A stretch of DNA of 64,000 nt. Origin: Microbulbifer sp. GL-2 (GTDB lineage: Bacteria; Pseudomonadota; Gammaproteobacteria; Pseudomonadales; Cellvibrionaceae). The notes under the pieces are model-generated. The model was given only the letters and a program-made list of their open reading frames with translations, had not been told where the DNA came from and ran no database searches. The stretch is from contig NZ_AP019807.1 in the NCBI RefSeq assembly GCF_007183175.1, forward strand, positions 4,274,001-4,338,000. The letters run 5' to 3'. A program made the position numbers and the translations under genes. Below are positions 9,596 through 18,192 of the stretch, one piece after another; within the stretch, counting starts at the first letter, position 1; each line of letters opens with the position of its first letter.

Positions 9596-10018
9596 ATGCC
9601 TACCGGTACCGTGAAGTGGTTCAACAACGCAAAGGGATATGGGTTTATTCTTGCAGATGAAGGAGGGGAGGATCTGTTCGCGCACTATTCCGCTATTCAG
9701 ATGGAAGGCTACCGAACCCTGAAGGCCGGCCAGCAAGTCAATTTTGACATCGTCAGGGGTGACAAAGGCTATCACGCAGCTAATATTTCGCCCGTATCCT
9801 CGGGCGATTCCGCCCCCCCAGCACGCCTTCCACACCCAGCACCGAAACGGCCCACGCCGAAAGTGTCCTGGAGAAGGAAGCAGAGGCTATCGACTAATCT
9901 CGCCTCTGGCAGCCCGCACACACAAAAAAGCCCTTCACTTTGCGGTGAAGGGCTTTTTTATTCAAAACCGGACCGCAGGGCCCAGTCTCAAATCCGGCAA
10001 CTTAGGCCATATGCTTGA
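9596..10018 (+). CDS. cspD: Cold-shock-like protein CspD, apparent frameshift in the tail
   Basis: A cold-shock domain of ~70 residues is intact: GTVKWFNNAKGYGFI (RNP1-like), then EDLFAHYSAIQMEGYRTLKAGQ. CspD proteins bind single-stranded nucleic acid; in E. coli CspD inhibits replication in stationary phase. The ATG at 9596 follows a GAGGGA site. The tail is odd. As sequenced it runs on to 10018, through an intrinsic terminator and into the end of icd, with a basic, unfamiliar sequence. One extra C in the run of seven C at 9813-9819 would give a short acidic tail ending ETAHAESVLEKEAEAID at the TAA 9895-9897, just before the terminator. The real end is therefore probably 9897, through a sequencing error, a mutation or slippage at the C-run. 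Confidence 0.9.
   Translation: MPTGTVKWFNNAKGYGFILADEGGEDLFAHYSAIQMEGYRTLKAGQQVNFDIVRGDKGYHAANISPVSSGDSAPPARLPHPAPKRPTPKVSWRRKQRLSTNLASGSPHTQKSPSLCGEGLFYSKPDRRAQSQIRQLRPYA
9930..9959 (+). terminator. Intrinsic terminator of cspD (also usable by icd)
   Basis: GCCCTTCAC (9930-9938) and GTGAAGGGC (9945-9953) form a 9-bp stem with a 6-base loop, followed by six T. Six A precede the stem, so the reverse direction serves the convergent icd gene. Confidence 0.9.
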
Positions 10019-11252
10019 CGACTTCGCCACCAAACTCAGAGCAGGATTTCAGCTCGGCAGCGTCCATCAGGCGCTCGAAATCGTAAGTCACAGTCTTGGC
10101 TTCAATAGCACCCTCTACACCTTTGATGACCAGATCCGCAGCTTCATTCCAGCCCAGGTGGCGCAACATCATCTCCGCGGACAGAATCAGAGAACCAGGG
10201 TTCACCTTGTCCTGACCAGCGTACTTGGGCGCGGTACCGTGGGTCGCCTCGAACAGGGCAACATCATCAGACAGGTTGGCACCCGGAGCGATACCGATAC
10301 CACCAACCTGCGCAGCCAGTGCGTCGGACAGGTAGTCGCCGTTGAGGTTCAGGGTGGCAATTACATCGTACTCAGCCGGGCGTAGAATGACCTGCTGCAA
10401 CATGGCATCGGCAATCACGTCTTTAACAACGATTTCTTTGCCGGTCTTTGGGTTCTTGAAGCTGTGCCACGGGCCACCATCCAGAGGTTGTGCACCGAAC
10501 TCTTCACGAGCCAGCTCGTATCCCCAGTCGGCGAAGGCACCTTCGGTGAACTTCATGATGTTGCCTTTATGTACCAGGGTTACGGAATCGCGATCCTGGT
10601 CAACGGCGTACTGGATAGCCTTGCGTACCAAGCGCTTGGTACCTTCAGCAGAAACCGGCTTTACACCGATACCACAGTGCTCAGGGAAGCGGATTTTCTT
10701 AACGCCCATCTCGTCCTGCAGGAACTTGATGACTTTTTTCGCTTCGTCAGTATCAGCTTTCCACTCGATACCAGCGTAGATGTCTTCGGAGTTCTCACGG
10801 AAGATCACCATGTCTACCTTGTTCGGTTCTTTTACCGGAGAAGGTACACCGCTGAACCAGCGAACAGGGCGCTGACAGACATACAGATCCAGCTCCTGGC
10901 GCAGAGCTACGTTCAGGGAGCGGAAACCGCCGCCGACCGGGGTGGTCAGGGGGCCTTTAATGCTAACAACGTACTCTTTGATAGCTTCGAGGGTCTCGGC
11001 CGGGAACCAGTCGCCAGCGTAGGTCTCTGCCGCTTTCTCACCGCAGTAGATTTCCATCCACTCGATTTTCTTATCGCCGCTGTAAGCCTTCTCTACGGCT
11101 GCATCGATAACTTTGCGCATTACCGGGGTGATATCCACACCGATGCCGTCACCCTCGATGAACGGAATTACCGGGCGATTCGGAACATTCAGCGAACCGT
11201 CGGAATTGACTGTAACTTTTTCGCCGTCTGCCGGCACTTGGATGTGACCCAT
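10002..11252 (-). CDS. icd: Isocitrate dehydrogenase (NADP+)
   Basis: Icd oxidises isocitrate to 2-oxoglutarate and CO2 with NADP+ in the TCA cycle. The 416 residues equal the E. coli length. The substrate and regulatory segment GGGFRSLNVALRQELDLYVC carries Ser112, equivalent to the serine phosphorylated by AceK in E. coli. NRENSEDIYAG-type residues (FRENSEDIYAGIEW) and the NADP-binding ATHGTAPKYAGQDKVNPGS region near 340 are clear. No aceK lies in this window. The gene ends beside cspD with a shared terminator and is divergent from rluE. It competes for isocitrate with AceA, encoded at 55381. Confidence 0.97.
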   Translation of the reverse strand: MGHIQVPADGEKVTVNSDGSLNVPNRPVIPFIEGDGIGVDITPVMRKVIDAAVEKAYSGDKKIEWMEIYCGEKAAETYAGDWFPAETLEAIKEYVVSIKGPLTTPVGGGFRSLNVALRQELDLYVCQRPVRWFSGVPSPVKEPNKVDMVIFRENSEDIYAGIEWKADTDEAKKVIKFLQDEMGVKKIRFPEHCGIGVKPVSAEGTKRLVRKAIQYAVDQDRDSVTLVHKGNIMKFTEGAFADWGYELAREEFGAQPLDGGPWHSFKNPKTGKEIVVKDVIADAMLQQVILRPAEYDVIATLNLNGDYLSDALAAQVGGIGIAPGANLSDDVALFEATHGTAPKYAGQDKVNPGSLILSAEMMLRHLGWNEAADLVIKGVEGAIEAKTVTYDFERLMDAAELKSCSEFGGEVVKHMA

Positions 11253-11401
11253 ATTGCGTAAACTCCCAAAATTCTATGACTTTTTAGGTCCAGCGTTGCT
11301 TCCACCGCTCCCCCGGGACCATTGGGCGGGGTTAAAAATCGGCGGGATTATAGCAGCATCGGTTAATTTTTGTAGTTGGATTACAATACTCAATTTTTCT
11401 T

Positions 11402-12004
11402 ATGGCCAAGATTATTCTCCTCAACAAACCCTTTGGCGTGCTAAGCCAATTCACCGATGATCAGGGTCGCGCCACGCTGGCCGACTATATCCGGCACAGA
11501 GGCTTCTATGCGGCCGGCCGGCTCGACTATGACTCGGAGGGGCTACTGCTCCTAACTGATGATGGAGCGCTACAACATCAAATCAGCCACCCGAAGAGAA
11601 AGGTAGCTAAAACTTACTGGGCCCAGGTAGAGGGGGAAATCAACGATGATGCGCTCGCGGCACTGCGCCAGGGTGTGGAATTAAAAGATGGGCGCACTGC
11701 GCCGGCCAAGGCCAAGCGCCTTAAAAATATTGATATTTGGCCGCGCACTCCGCCAATCCGCGAACGTAAATCCATTCCCACCAGCTGGCTGAAGCTCACT
11801 ATCCGCGAGGGCCGCAATCGCCAGGTACGACGTATGACAGCCGCTGTCGGCTTCCCTACCTTGCGCCTGGTACGCATGGCGATTGGTAATTGGCACCTGG
11901 AAAACCTACAACCCGGTGAATATCGAATAGAGGAGGTTTTCAGCCCGCCAACACCCAAACAGAAGCCACCCCAAAAGCGAAATCGCCCCCGCCGGCAACA
12001 ATAA
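11402..12004 (+). CDS. rluE: 23S rRNA pseudouridine(2457) synthase RluE
   Basis: This RsuA-family enzyme isomerises a single uridine in the peptidyl-transferase region of 23S rRNA. The catalytic motif GRLDYDSEGLLLLTDDG is present with the nucleophilic Asp at residue 42. Further family marks are HPKRKVAKTYWAQVEG and EGRNRQVRRMTAAVGFPTLRLVR. At 200 residues it is about the family length and lacks the N-terminal S4 domain found in RsuA and RluB, as expected for RluE. The C-terminal tail is Pro, Lys and Arg rich. The 150-bp gap from the divergent icd must hold both promoters. Confidence 0.93.
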   Translation: MAKIILLNKPFGVLSQFTDDQGRATLADYIRHRGFYAAGRLDYDSEGLLLLTDDGALQHQISHPKRKVAKTYWAQVEGEINDDALAALRQGVELKDGRTAPAKAKRLKNIDIWPRTPPIRERKSIPTSWLKLTIREGRNRQVRRMTAAVGFPTLRLVRMAIGNWHLENLQPGEYRIEEVFSPPTPKQKPPQKRNRPRRQQ

Positions 12005-12101
12005 ACTATAAGCGAAGATCAAAGCAGTCTTGGTCAGAGGGGCTATTCGCGGGTAAAATTCGCCCCCTTTCCAATTCAGTGAAGTAGTGACTGACCTTTT
12101 T

Positions 12102-13247
12102 ATGCCTGATTCCACGCACAACAAACAGCCAAAACGCGTCATCGTCGGTATGTCCGGCGGTGTGGACTCCTCTGTAGCCGCACTACTGCTGATGCAGCAG
12201 GGTTATCAGGTGGAAGGTCTGTTTATGAAAAACTGGGACGAGGATGATGGCACCGAGTACTGCACTGCAAAAGCCGATCTGGCAGATGCCCAGGCTGTCT
12301 GCGAGAAGCTCGGTATCAAACTGCATACAGCCAACTTTGCCGCCGAGTACTGGGATCATGTATTCGAATACTTCCTGGCAGAATATAAAGCCGGGCGCAC
12401 ACCGAACCCGGACATCCTTTGCAACAGGGAGATCAAGTTCAAAGTTTTCCTGGAATATGCCGAAGTTCTGGGAGCGGATGCTATTGCTACCGGGCACTAC
12501 ACACGCCGCCGCGACGTAGATGGCCGCACCCACCTGCTCAAGGGGCTCGATGCCAATAAGGACCAGAGCTATTTCCTGCACGCCGTTGGAGAGGAGGAGT
12601 TTGCCCGCTCCCTCTTTCCCTTGGGGGAATTGGAAAAGCCGGAGGTCCGGCGCATTGCCGAAGAAAACGGCTTTATCACCCATAACAAAAAAGACAGCAC
12701 CGGCATTTGTTTTATCGGCGAGCGTCGCTTTAAGGACTTCCTTGAGCAATATCTGCCCGCCCAGCCGGGAGACATGGAGACTCCCGAAGGCAAAGTCATG
12801 GGGCGCCATGCCGGTCTGATGTACCACACCATAGGTCAGCGCCAGGGCCTGGGTATTGGCGGTGTCAAAGGCGCTGGCGAAGAACCCTGGTATGTGGTGG
12901 GTAAGGATCTGGAGCGTAATGTTCTGCTGGTAGCCCAGGGGGCGCATCATCCGCTGCTCTATGCGACAGGGTTAGAGGCAACCCAGACTCACTGGATTAA
13001 TGGCTCCTCACTGGGTGAAACGTTCCGCTGCAATGCTAAAACCCGCTACCGCCAGCCGGACCAGGGCTGCACAGTCCAGGTTCAGGAGAGTGGAGACCTG
13101 ATTGTCGTATTTGATGAGCCACAGCGCGCCATCACACCAGGGCAATCATTGGTACTGTACGATGGCGAGGTATGCCTCGGCGGCGCAGTTATTGAGAGAG
13201 CCACGGGCATCGGCTCCGCCGTACCGGAAAAATACAAGAAGCACTAA
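12102..13247 (+). CDS. mnmA: tRNA-specific 2-thiouridylase MnmA
   Basis: MnmA adenylates and thiolates U34 of tRNAs for Lys, Glu and Gln, taking sulfur from the Tus relay. The PP-loop SGGVDSS is at residues 18-24, after VIVGM. The catalytic cysteines are visible in TPNPDILCNREIKF and DSTGICFIGERRF. The mid-protein GHYTRR and the RQGLGIGG segment are typical. I use the ATG at 12102 (381 residues), which gives a usual N-terminus; an in-frame GTG at 12087 is possible and neither has a strong ribosome binding site. hflD follows after 9 bases, an arrangement conserved in gammaproteobacteria. Confidence 0.95.
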   Translation: MPDSTHNKQPKRVIVGMSGGVDSSVAALLLMQQGYQVEGLFMKNWDEDDGTEYCTAKADLADAQAVCEKLGIKLHTANFAAEYWDHVFEYFLAEYKAGRTPNPDILCNREIKFKVFLEYAEVLGADAIATGHYTRRRDVDGRTHLLKGLDANKDQSYFLHAVGEEEFARSLFPLGELEKPEVRRIAEENGFITHNKKDSTGICFIGERRFKDFLEQYLPAQPGDMETPEGKVMGRHAGLMYHTIGQRQGLGIGGVKGAGEEPWYVVGKDLERNVLLVAQGAHHPLLYATGLEATQTHWINGSSLGETFRCNAKTRYRQPDQGCTVQVQESGDLIVVFDEPQRAITPGQSLVLYDGEVCLGGAVIERATGIGSAVPEKYKKH

Positions 13248-13256
13248 GGAGCAATT

Positions 13257-13892
13257 TTGAATAACTGGCGGGATCAGGCATTAGCACTGGCCGGAATTTT
13301 TCAATCCGCAACACTGGTAGAGCGCCTGGCCAAAACTGGTACAGCGCCCCAGGCACAGCTGGAAACCGGGGTGCATAGCCTCTTCCAGATCAACCCCGAA
13401 CGCACTGAGGATATATTCGTCGGAGCGGAGCACCTGCTGCCCGGCCTGCAGGTTTCCAAGCAGATACTGCAGTCCCGGCAACACCCCGAATACACTGACT
13501 GCTTGCGCTACACGCTCTCAGTTCTTTACCTGCAGCGACAGTTGAGTAAGAAAAAAGACCTGCTTTCAATTGTTGGCAGTAGACTGGAAAAGGCCCAGCT
13601 CCAGGCTGAGCATTTTTCGCTCACTCACGAAAATATCTTCTCCAACCTCGCCAGCATTTACAGCGACACCCTAGGCACTTTCCGTTTTCGCATACAGGTA
13701 CTCGGTGATTTCAATTACCTGCAACAGCAGCGTATCGCCAACCAAATTCGCTCTATGTTATTTGCCGGCGTTCGCTCGGCAACTCTGTGGCGACAGTTGG
13801 GTGGACGCCGCCTGCACCTACTTTTCCAACGCAAAAAACTACTGCAAGCGACCAACGAATGGATCGCGAAAATCGAATCTACAAATGATTAA
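13257..13892 (+). CDS. hflD: High frequency lysogenization protein HflD
   Basis: HflD is a small helical, membrane-associated protein. In E. coli it binds phage lambda CII; its housekeeping role is unclear. The 211 residues (213 in E. coli) include the conserved opening RDQALALAGIFQSATLVERLAKTG cut here to its central run ALALAGIFQSATLVERLA, and the C-terminal QQQRIANQIRSMLFAGVRSA. The start is TTG at 13257 with an AAGGAGC site overlapping the mnmA stop region. It is flanked by mnmA and purB with gaps of 9 and 15 bases, so it belongs to one operon with them. Confidence 0.92.
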   Translation: MNNWRDQALALAGIFQSATLVERLAKTGTAPQAQLETGVHSLFQINPERTEDIFVGAEHLLPGLQVSKQILQSRQHPEYTDCLRYTLSVLYLQRQLSKKKDLLSIVGSRLEKAQLQAEHFSLTHENIFSNLASIYSDTLGTFRFRIQVLGDFNYLQQQRIANQIRSMLFAGVRSATLWRQLGGRRLHLLFQRKKLLQATNEWIAKIESTND

Positions 13893-13907
13893 CCCCGGAG
13901 ATTTACT

Positions 13908-15281
13908 ATGACAGTTGAGCTTTCCGCACTCACAGCGGTATCCCCTATTGATGGTCGCTACGAGAGCAAGACTGCCCCCCTGCGTGAAATTTTCAGTGAA
14001 TACGGTCTAATCCGCGCCCGCGTTGAAGTGGAAGTACGCTGGCTACAGAAACTTTCCGCGCATACAGAAATCGCCGAGGTTGAGAGGTTTGATGACTCAG
14101 CAAACCAGTTGCTGGATAGCATCGTAGCCGACTTCTCCCTAGAAGATGCCGAAAGCATCAAGAATATCGAACGCACCACCAACCACGATGTAAAAGCAGT
14201 TGAGTATTTTCTCAAAGAAAAAATCAGCAGCAATGCACAGCTGGTTAAAGTCAGCGAGTTTGTACATTTCGCCTGCACTTCCGAGGACATCAACAACCTA
14301 TCCCACGCACTGATGCTACGTGCCGGACGCGATAGCGTAATGCTGCCTGCTATGGACGCCCTGGTAGAAAAAGTTGCCAATCTCGCGCAAGACTTTGCCG
14401 ACGTACCCATGATGTCCCGAACCCACGGCCAGACTGCAAGCCCTACAACCGTGGGCAAAGAGCTAGCCAATGTCGTAGCGCGCCTGCGTCGGCAGATAAG
14501 CCAGGTAAAAGCTGTGCCCCTGCTGGGTAAAATCAACGGGGCAGTAGGCAATTACAATGCGCACTTGTCGGCATATCCGAATATCGACTGGGAAAAGAAT
14601 GCTGAAGAGTTCATAACCTCCCTCGGCCTGACCTGGAACCCCTACACTACCCAGATTGAACCACACGATTACATTGCCGAACTGTTTGATGCCATTGCAC
14701 GCTTTAACACCATTCTGCTCGATTTTGATCGCGATATCTGGGGTTACATCTCCCTCGGCTACTTCAAGCAAAAAGTAGTCGCCGGTGAAGTGGGTTCCTC
14801 CACCATGCCGCACAAAGTTAATCCCATCGACTTCGAAAACTCCGAGGGTAACCTGGGTTTGGCCAATGCAGTTTTCCAGCACCTGGCCGCTAAACTGCCG
14901 GTTTCCCGTTGGCAGCGCGACCTGACCGACTCCACTGTACTGCGCAATATGGGTGTGGGCGCTGGTTACTCCACAATCGCTTATGCCGCCACTATGAAGG
15001 GCCTGGGCAAGCTGGAAATCAACCGTGCACGCCTGGCAGAAGATCTGGACAATTCCTGGGAGGTCCTGGCAGAGCCTATTCAAACCGTGATGCGTCGATA
15101 CAATATCGAAGAGCCCTACGAAAAACTGAAAGCGCTCACTCGCGGCCAGGGTATCACCCGTGAAACCTTAAAAGTATTTATTGAGAACCTGGACATTCCT
15201 ACAGAAGCCAAGGGCGCCCTGTTAGAAATGACACCGGCTTCTTATATCGGTAATGCCATAGATCAAGCTCAAAAAATCTAA
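13908..15281 (+). CDS. purB: Adenylosuccinate lyase
   Basis: PurB removes fumarate from SAICAR and from adenylosuccinate, two steps of purine synthesis. The 457 residues match E. coli (456). The three conserved regions of the fumarase/aspartase superfamily are visible: TSEDINNLSHALML, MMSRTHGQTASPTTVGKE with the catalytic His, and the flexible signature loop GSSTMPHKVNPIDFENSEGN near residue 300. The start has a CCGGAG site. It is the last gene of the mnmA-hflD-purB group; a hairpin follows. Confidence 0.97.
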   Translation: MTVELSALTAVSPIDGRYESKTAPLREIFSEYGLIRARVEVEVRWLQKLSAHTEIAEVERFDDSANQLLDSIVADFSLEDAESIKNIERTTNHDVKAVEYFLKEKISSNAQLVKVSEFVHFACTSEDINNLSHALMLRAGRDSVMLPAMDALVEKVANLAQDFADVPMMSRTHGQTASPTTVGKELANVVARLRRQISQVKAVPLLGKINGAVGNYNAHLSAYPNIDWEKNAEEFITSLGLTWNPYTTQIEPHDYIAELFDAIARFNTILLDFDRDIWGYISLGYFKQKVVAGEVGSSTMPHKVNPIDFENSEGNLGLANAVFQHLAAKLPVSRWQRDLTDSTVLRNMGVGAGYSTIAYAATMKGLGKLEINRARLAEDLDNSWEVLAEPIQTVMRRYNIEEPYEKLKALTRGQGITRETLKVFIENLDIPTEAKGALLEMTPASYIGNAIDQAQKI

Positions 15282-15291
15282 ATGAGCTCCA

Positions 15292-15318
15292 CTGCAGGCC
15301 ACAAGAAGTGGCTTGCAG
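15292..15318 (+). terminator. Hairpin after purB
   Basis: CTGCAGGCCAC (15292-15302) and GTGGCTTGCAG (15308-15318) pair over 11 positions with one G-T, around a 5-base loop. An A-run and no T-run follows, so it may stabilise mRNA ends more than terminate transcription. Confidence 0.4.
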
Positions 15319-15414
15319 GCACCCTAAAAAAAGAACTTCGCCCCCGGCAATTATCTGCACTACCTTGAGTGCCGGGATAAAGCGTACCCAGCTTTACTGA
15401 CAGTGAGAGTTACC

Positions 15415-16569
15415 GTGGCCAGCCCCCTTACCCATCTCGGTGATATACCGATCAAAGTTTTCATGCGCGATTACTGGCAGCAAAAGCCACTACTGATTCG
15501 CAATGCTTTTGTCGATTTCCAGTCACCGATATCTGGTGAGGAGCTCGCCGGCATGGCTCTGGAAGAAACAATTGAATCACGCCTGGTACTGGAGAATGGC
15601 GAAGGCGGCCCATGGGAATTGCGTACCGGCCCTTTTACCGAAGAGGACTTCCTCTCGCTCCCCCCAAGTCACTGGACTCTGCTGGTACAAGCCGTGGACC
15701 AATGGCTTTCAGAAATTGCTGAACTGAAAGAGTATTTCCGCTTTATTCCCGACTGGCGCCTGGACGATGTAATGATCAGCTACGCTGCCGATAAGGGCAG
15801 CGTCGGACCCCACTACGATCATTACGATGTCTTCCTGCTGCAGGCTGAAGGCAATCGCCTCTGGCACCAGGGGCCCAAAGTGGACGAAACGAACCCACGA
15901 CTGGAGGGGACTCCCCTCAATATTCTTAAAGAATTCGATGCCGAGAATAGCTGGGTGCTGGAACCTGGCGACATGCTCTACCTCCCACCACAGTACAGTC
16001 ATTGGGGCATCGCCGATGGAGCCTGTACCACCATTTCCATTGGTTTCCGCGCTCCTTCGGCTGCCGCAATTCTCGAAGACCTGGCTGCCGAAGTAGCTAT
16101 GGGATTACCGGATAGCCTGCGCTATACCGATGCCGGAGCTGAGCCCTCGACGAGCCCCGCCGAAATTGACCCCTCCTCTGTCACCCGATTGCAACAACAA
16201 CTTGGGGAGTGGCTGAAGCAACCGGAGAAAATCGCCCAGTGGTTTGGCGCGGTTATGACCGAGGCAAAGTATCCAGATACTGTTGCCCTGGATGCAGATG
16301 ATGCCGCCGACTGGCGCGAACAGCTACCGCAAGGATTACAGCTGATTCTGAACCCCGCATCACGTGTGGCATTCTGCAGGGAACCAGCCACTCTGTTTGT
16401 CGATGGAGAAGCCTTCCCTGCACCAATCTCTTTCGCAGAACACTTTGCCAAATTCCACGAAATTTCCTGGAATAATATCGAAGCTTTCCCAGAAGTCGCC
16501 ATGGCTGACGGACTGGTTGACCAGCTGGTATCCCAAGGCACCTTAATCTACCCACCAGAGGATTTCTGA
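15415..16569 (+). CDS. roxA: Ribosomal protein uL16 arginine 3-hydroxylase (cupin/JmjC oxygenase)
   Basis: RoxA (YcfD) is an Fe(II)/2-oxoglutarate oxygenase that hydroxylates an arginine of ribosomal protein L16. The iron-binding HxD is His133-Tyr-Asp135 in GPHYDHYDVFLLQAEGNRLW, and the distal His is in LPPQYSHWGIA. The opening MRDYWQQKPLLIRNA is typical of the family. The GTG at 15415 has a GAGAG site 6 bases upstream and gives 384 residues, near the usual ~373-390; the earlier GTG at 15403 lacks a site. One base separates the stop from the following GNAT gene, so they are co-transcribed. Confidence 0.92.
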   Translation: MASPLTHLGDIPIKVFMRDYWQQKPLLIRNAFVDFQSPISGEELAGMALEETIESRLVLENGEGGPWELRTGPFTEEDFLSLPPSHWTLLVQAVDQWLSEIAELKEYFRFIPDWRLDDVMISYAADKGSVGPHYDHYDVFLLQAEGNRLWHQGPKVDETNPRLEGTPLNILKEFDAENSWVLEPGDMLYLPPQYSHWGIADGACTTISIGFRAPSAAAILEDLAAEVAMGLPDSLRYTDAGAEPSTSPAEIDPSSVTRLQQQLGEWLKQPEKIAQWFGAVMTEAKYPDTVALDADDAADWREQLPQGLQLILNPASRVAFCREPATLFVDGEAFPAPISFAEHFAKFHEISWNNIEAFPEVAMADGLVDQLVSQGTLIYPPEDF

Positions 16570-16570
16570 C

Positions 16571-16993
16571 ATGGCAATTCTCGTTCGCCCAGCCGACTGG
16601 CATAGTGAAAGAGGTAGTATTCGTACCATCCGTGAGACGGTCTTTGTACAGGAACAAAAGGTTCCCGCGGATCTCGAGTGGGATGATCAGGAAGAGAGCG
16701 CACAACACTTCCTGGTTTTTCTTGATGAAAAAGTTGTTGGTACTGGTCGGCTAACCAAAGAGGGCAAAGTTGGTCGTATGGCGATCAGTAGGACAGTTCG
16801 AGGCCAGGGCCTTGGTGCTCAATTACTAAGGGCGATTTGCGATTACGCTCAGCAATCTGGTTATCACCGAATTTACCTACATGCTCAACAACATGCCGAG
16901 GGCTTCTATACCAAGGCCGGTTTCTGTAAAAAAGGGCCTGTTTTTTACGAAGCTGGTATCCCCCATATCAAAATGGCGCGAGAGTTGAGATAA
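16571..16993 (+). CDS. GNAT family N-acetyltransferase
   Basis: The 140-residue protein is a single GNAT domain. The acetyl-CoA-binding motif A is RMAISRTVRGQGLGAQLL, with the R/QxxGxG/A loop as RGQGLG. Motif B contains HAQQHAEGFYTKAGF. The opening FVQEQKVPADLEWDDQEE resembles the ElaA/YjcF branch, often of unknown substrate. It starts one base after roxA, so its expression is tied to the ribosome-modifying oxygenase; whether it also acts on a ribosomal protein is only a guess. Confidence 0.88.
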   Translation: MAILVRPADWHSERGSIRTIRETVFVQEQKVPADLEWDDQEESAQHFLVFLDEKVVGTGRLTKEGKVGRMAISRTVRGQGLGAQLLRAICDYAQQSGYHRIYLHAQQHAEGFYTKAGFCKKGPVFYEAGIPHIKMARELR

Positions 16994-17009
16994 CTTTCAC
17001 CGGGAAGAC

Positions 17010-17046
17010 GGGCCCATAATGTTCTATGTGCCGCTTCCATGGGCCC
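17010..17046. repeat. Inverted repeat between convergent genes
   Basis: GGGCCCAT (17010-17017) is repeated as ATGGGCCC (17039-17046) with a 21-base loop. A second pair, TTTCACCG near 16996 and CGGTGAAA near 17055, encloses it. The nested stems may end transcription from both the GNAT gene and the convergent membrane-protein gene, although T-runs are lacking. Confidence 0.45.
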
Positions 17047-17651
17047 TAATCACCCTCGGTGAAAACATAACGCTCCATCAAATATGCGAATGGCGCAATC
17101 CCTACCACATAAACGATCCAGAGAGCCAGCCCCCAATAGGGATTAAAGGCCGTCAAAAGACAAGCCAGTATACTGGTTAGCAACATCACCATGCTCACCA
17201 ATAAAACCCTTTTTCCACTTAAACTCGACCGATTCGGAGCTATATACCACATTCCTGCAATCGCCAATGCTGCCACCGCATAGCTGATGGATAGCAAAAT
17301 TACTGACCAAGCCTGATCTGGATACTCTCCCAGTAATGCCGATGGAAAAGGAATAAAAGCAACAGCTCCGAGCAGCAGGAAGTTAAAACTGGTAAAGCCT
17401 ACCGACTTAGTTTCGTGATCGGACATCAAATGATTGTGATTAAGCCATAGCCGACAAAGGATCGCGACACTCAATAACCAGGAAAATATATGCGGTATTT
17501 GCTCACGCATTTTTGTTTGAAAATTTTCTTCTGGCTTGAAATCCCCCAGATCAGGAATTTGGATATTGAACACCAAAAGCGTCATGGCAATGGCAAAAAC
17601 GCCATCGCTAAGAGCGTTAATACGGCTGGAGAGAAATGACTTGTGACGCAT
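17046..17651 (-). CDS. TMEM175-family (DUF1211) membrane protein
   Basis: The opening RINALSDGVFAIAMTLLV is the RxxxxSDGVFAIAxTLL signature of TM1 in the TMEM175 potassium-channel family. Six hydrophobic segments are visible over about 200 residues, the usual layout for a bacterial single-repeat subunit, which works as a tetramer. Bacterial members conduct K+ with modest selectivity. I use the ATG at 17651; in-frame GTG and TTG codons lie 2-3 codons upstream and no candidate has a well-spaced ribosome binding site. It is convergent to the GNAT gene. Confidence 0.85.
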   Translation of the reverse strand: MRHKSFLSSRINALSDGVFAIAMTLLVFNIQIPDLGDFKPEENFQTKMREQIPHIFSWLLSVAILCRLWLNHNHLMSDHETKSVGFTSFNFLLLGAVAFIPFPSALLGEYPDQAWSVILLSISYAVAALAIAGMWYIAPNRSSLSGKRVLLVSMVMLLTSILACLLTAFNPYWGLALWIVYVVGIAPFAYLMERYVFTEGD

Positions 17652-17687
17652 GCTCACCAAGTTGAGACGATTAAATTTAAATTAAAG

Positions 17688-17712
17688 CCCACCAAACCTT
17701 TGGTTTGGTGGG
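17688..17712. repeat. Perfect 11-bp stem hairpin
   Basis: CCCACCAAACC (17688-17698) and GGTTTGGTGGG (17702-17712) flank a TTT loop, 36 bp upstream of the TMEM175-family start. It could be an operator or a regulatory hairpin in the leader of that gene. The rest of the gap, 17713-18192, holds no gene that I can recognise on either strand. Confidence 0.55.
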
Positions 17713-18192
17713 AGCTATCTGAGTTTTAACCCATCACAAGCTTAACCCCTGATTACTTAGTCTTCGGATATTATTGGCACCAAATAAAATTTAACTTGAT
17801 AACGACTTTTTAAGTGTATACATTTAGGCTTTACTATCAAGTACTCCCTCAGCACCCAAGATAGCTAAATACGACATCTGAATGCCGTGCGAAGCCACCC
17901 TTCAAGGAGTTCTGTGCCTCTTGACCCTACTTTTAGCTAAAAACAAAGTCACCGTAGACACATGGAAAGCTCACCAGAGCACTAGTGTGTCTTCCAGGTC
18001 CTAGCCTGTGTAGCAAGATTGGTTTCGGAGTGAAAGTAGTTGGGTTTTCTTCCCAGCCCCCAACAATTGTTACCTATATAAGGTGACCAGCCGTCAAAGC
18101 CTGACTTAATGCGGACAAGGGGCAGATAAACAATCCTTTACCCAAAGGCCCTATTTCAGCCCTGATACCCCCATGCCAGCATTGTGAAAAAG

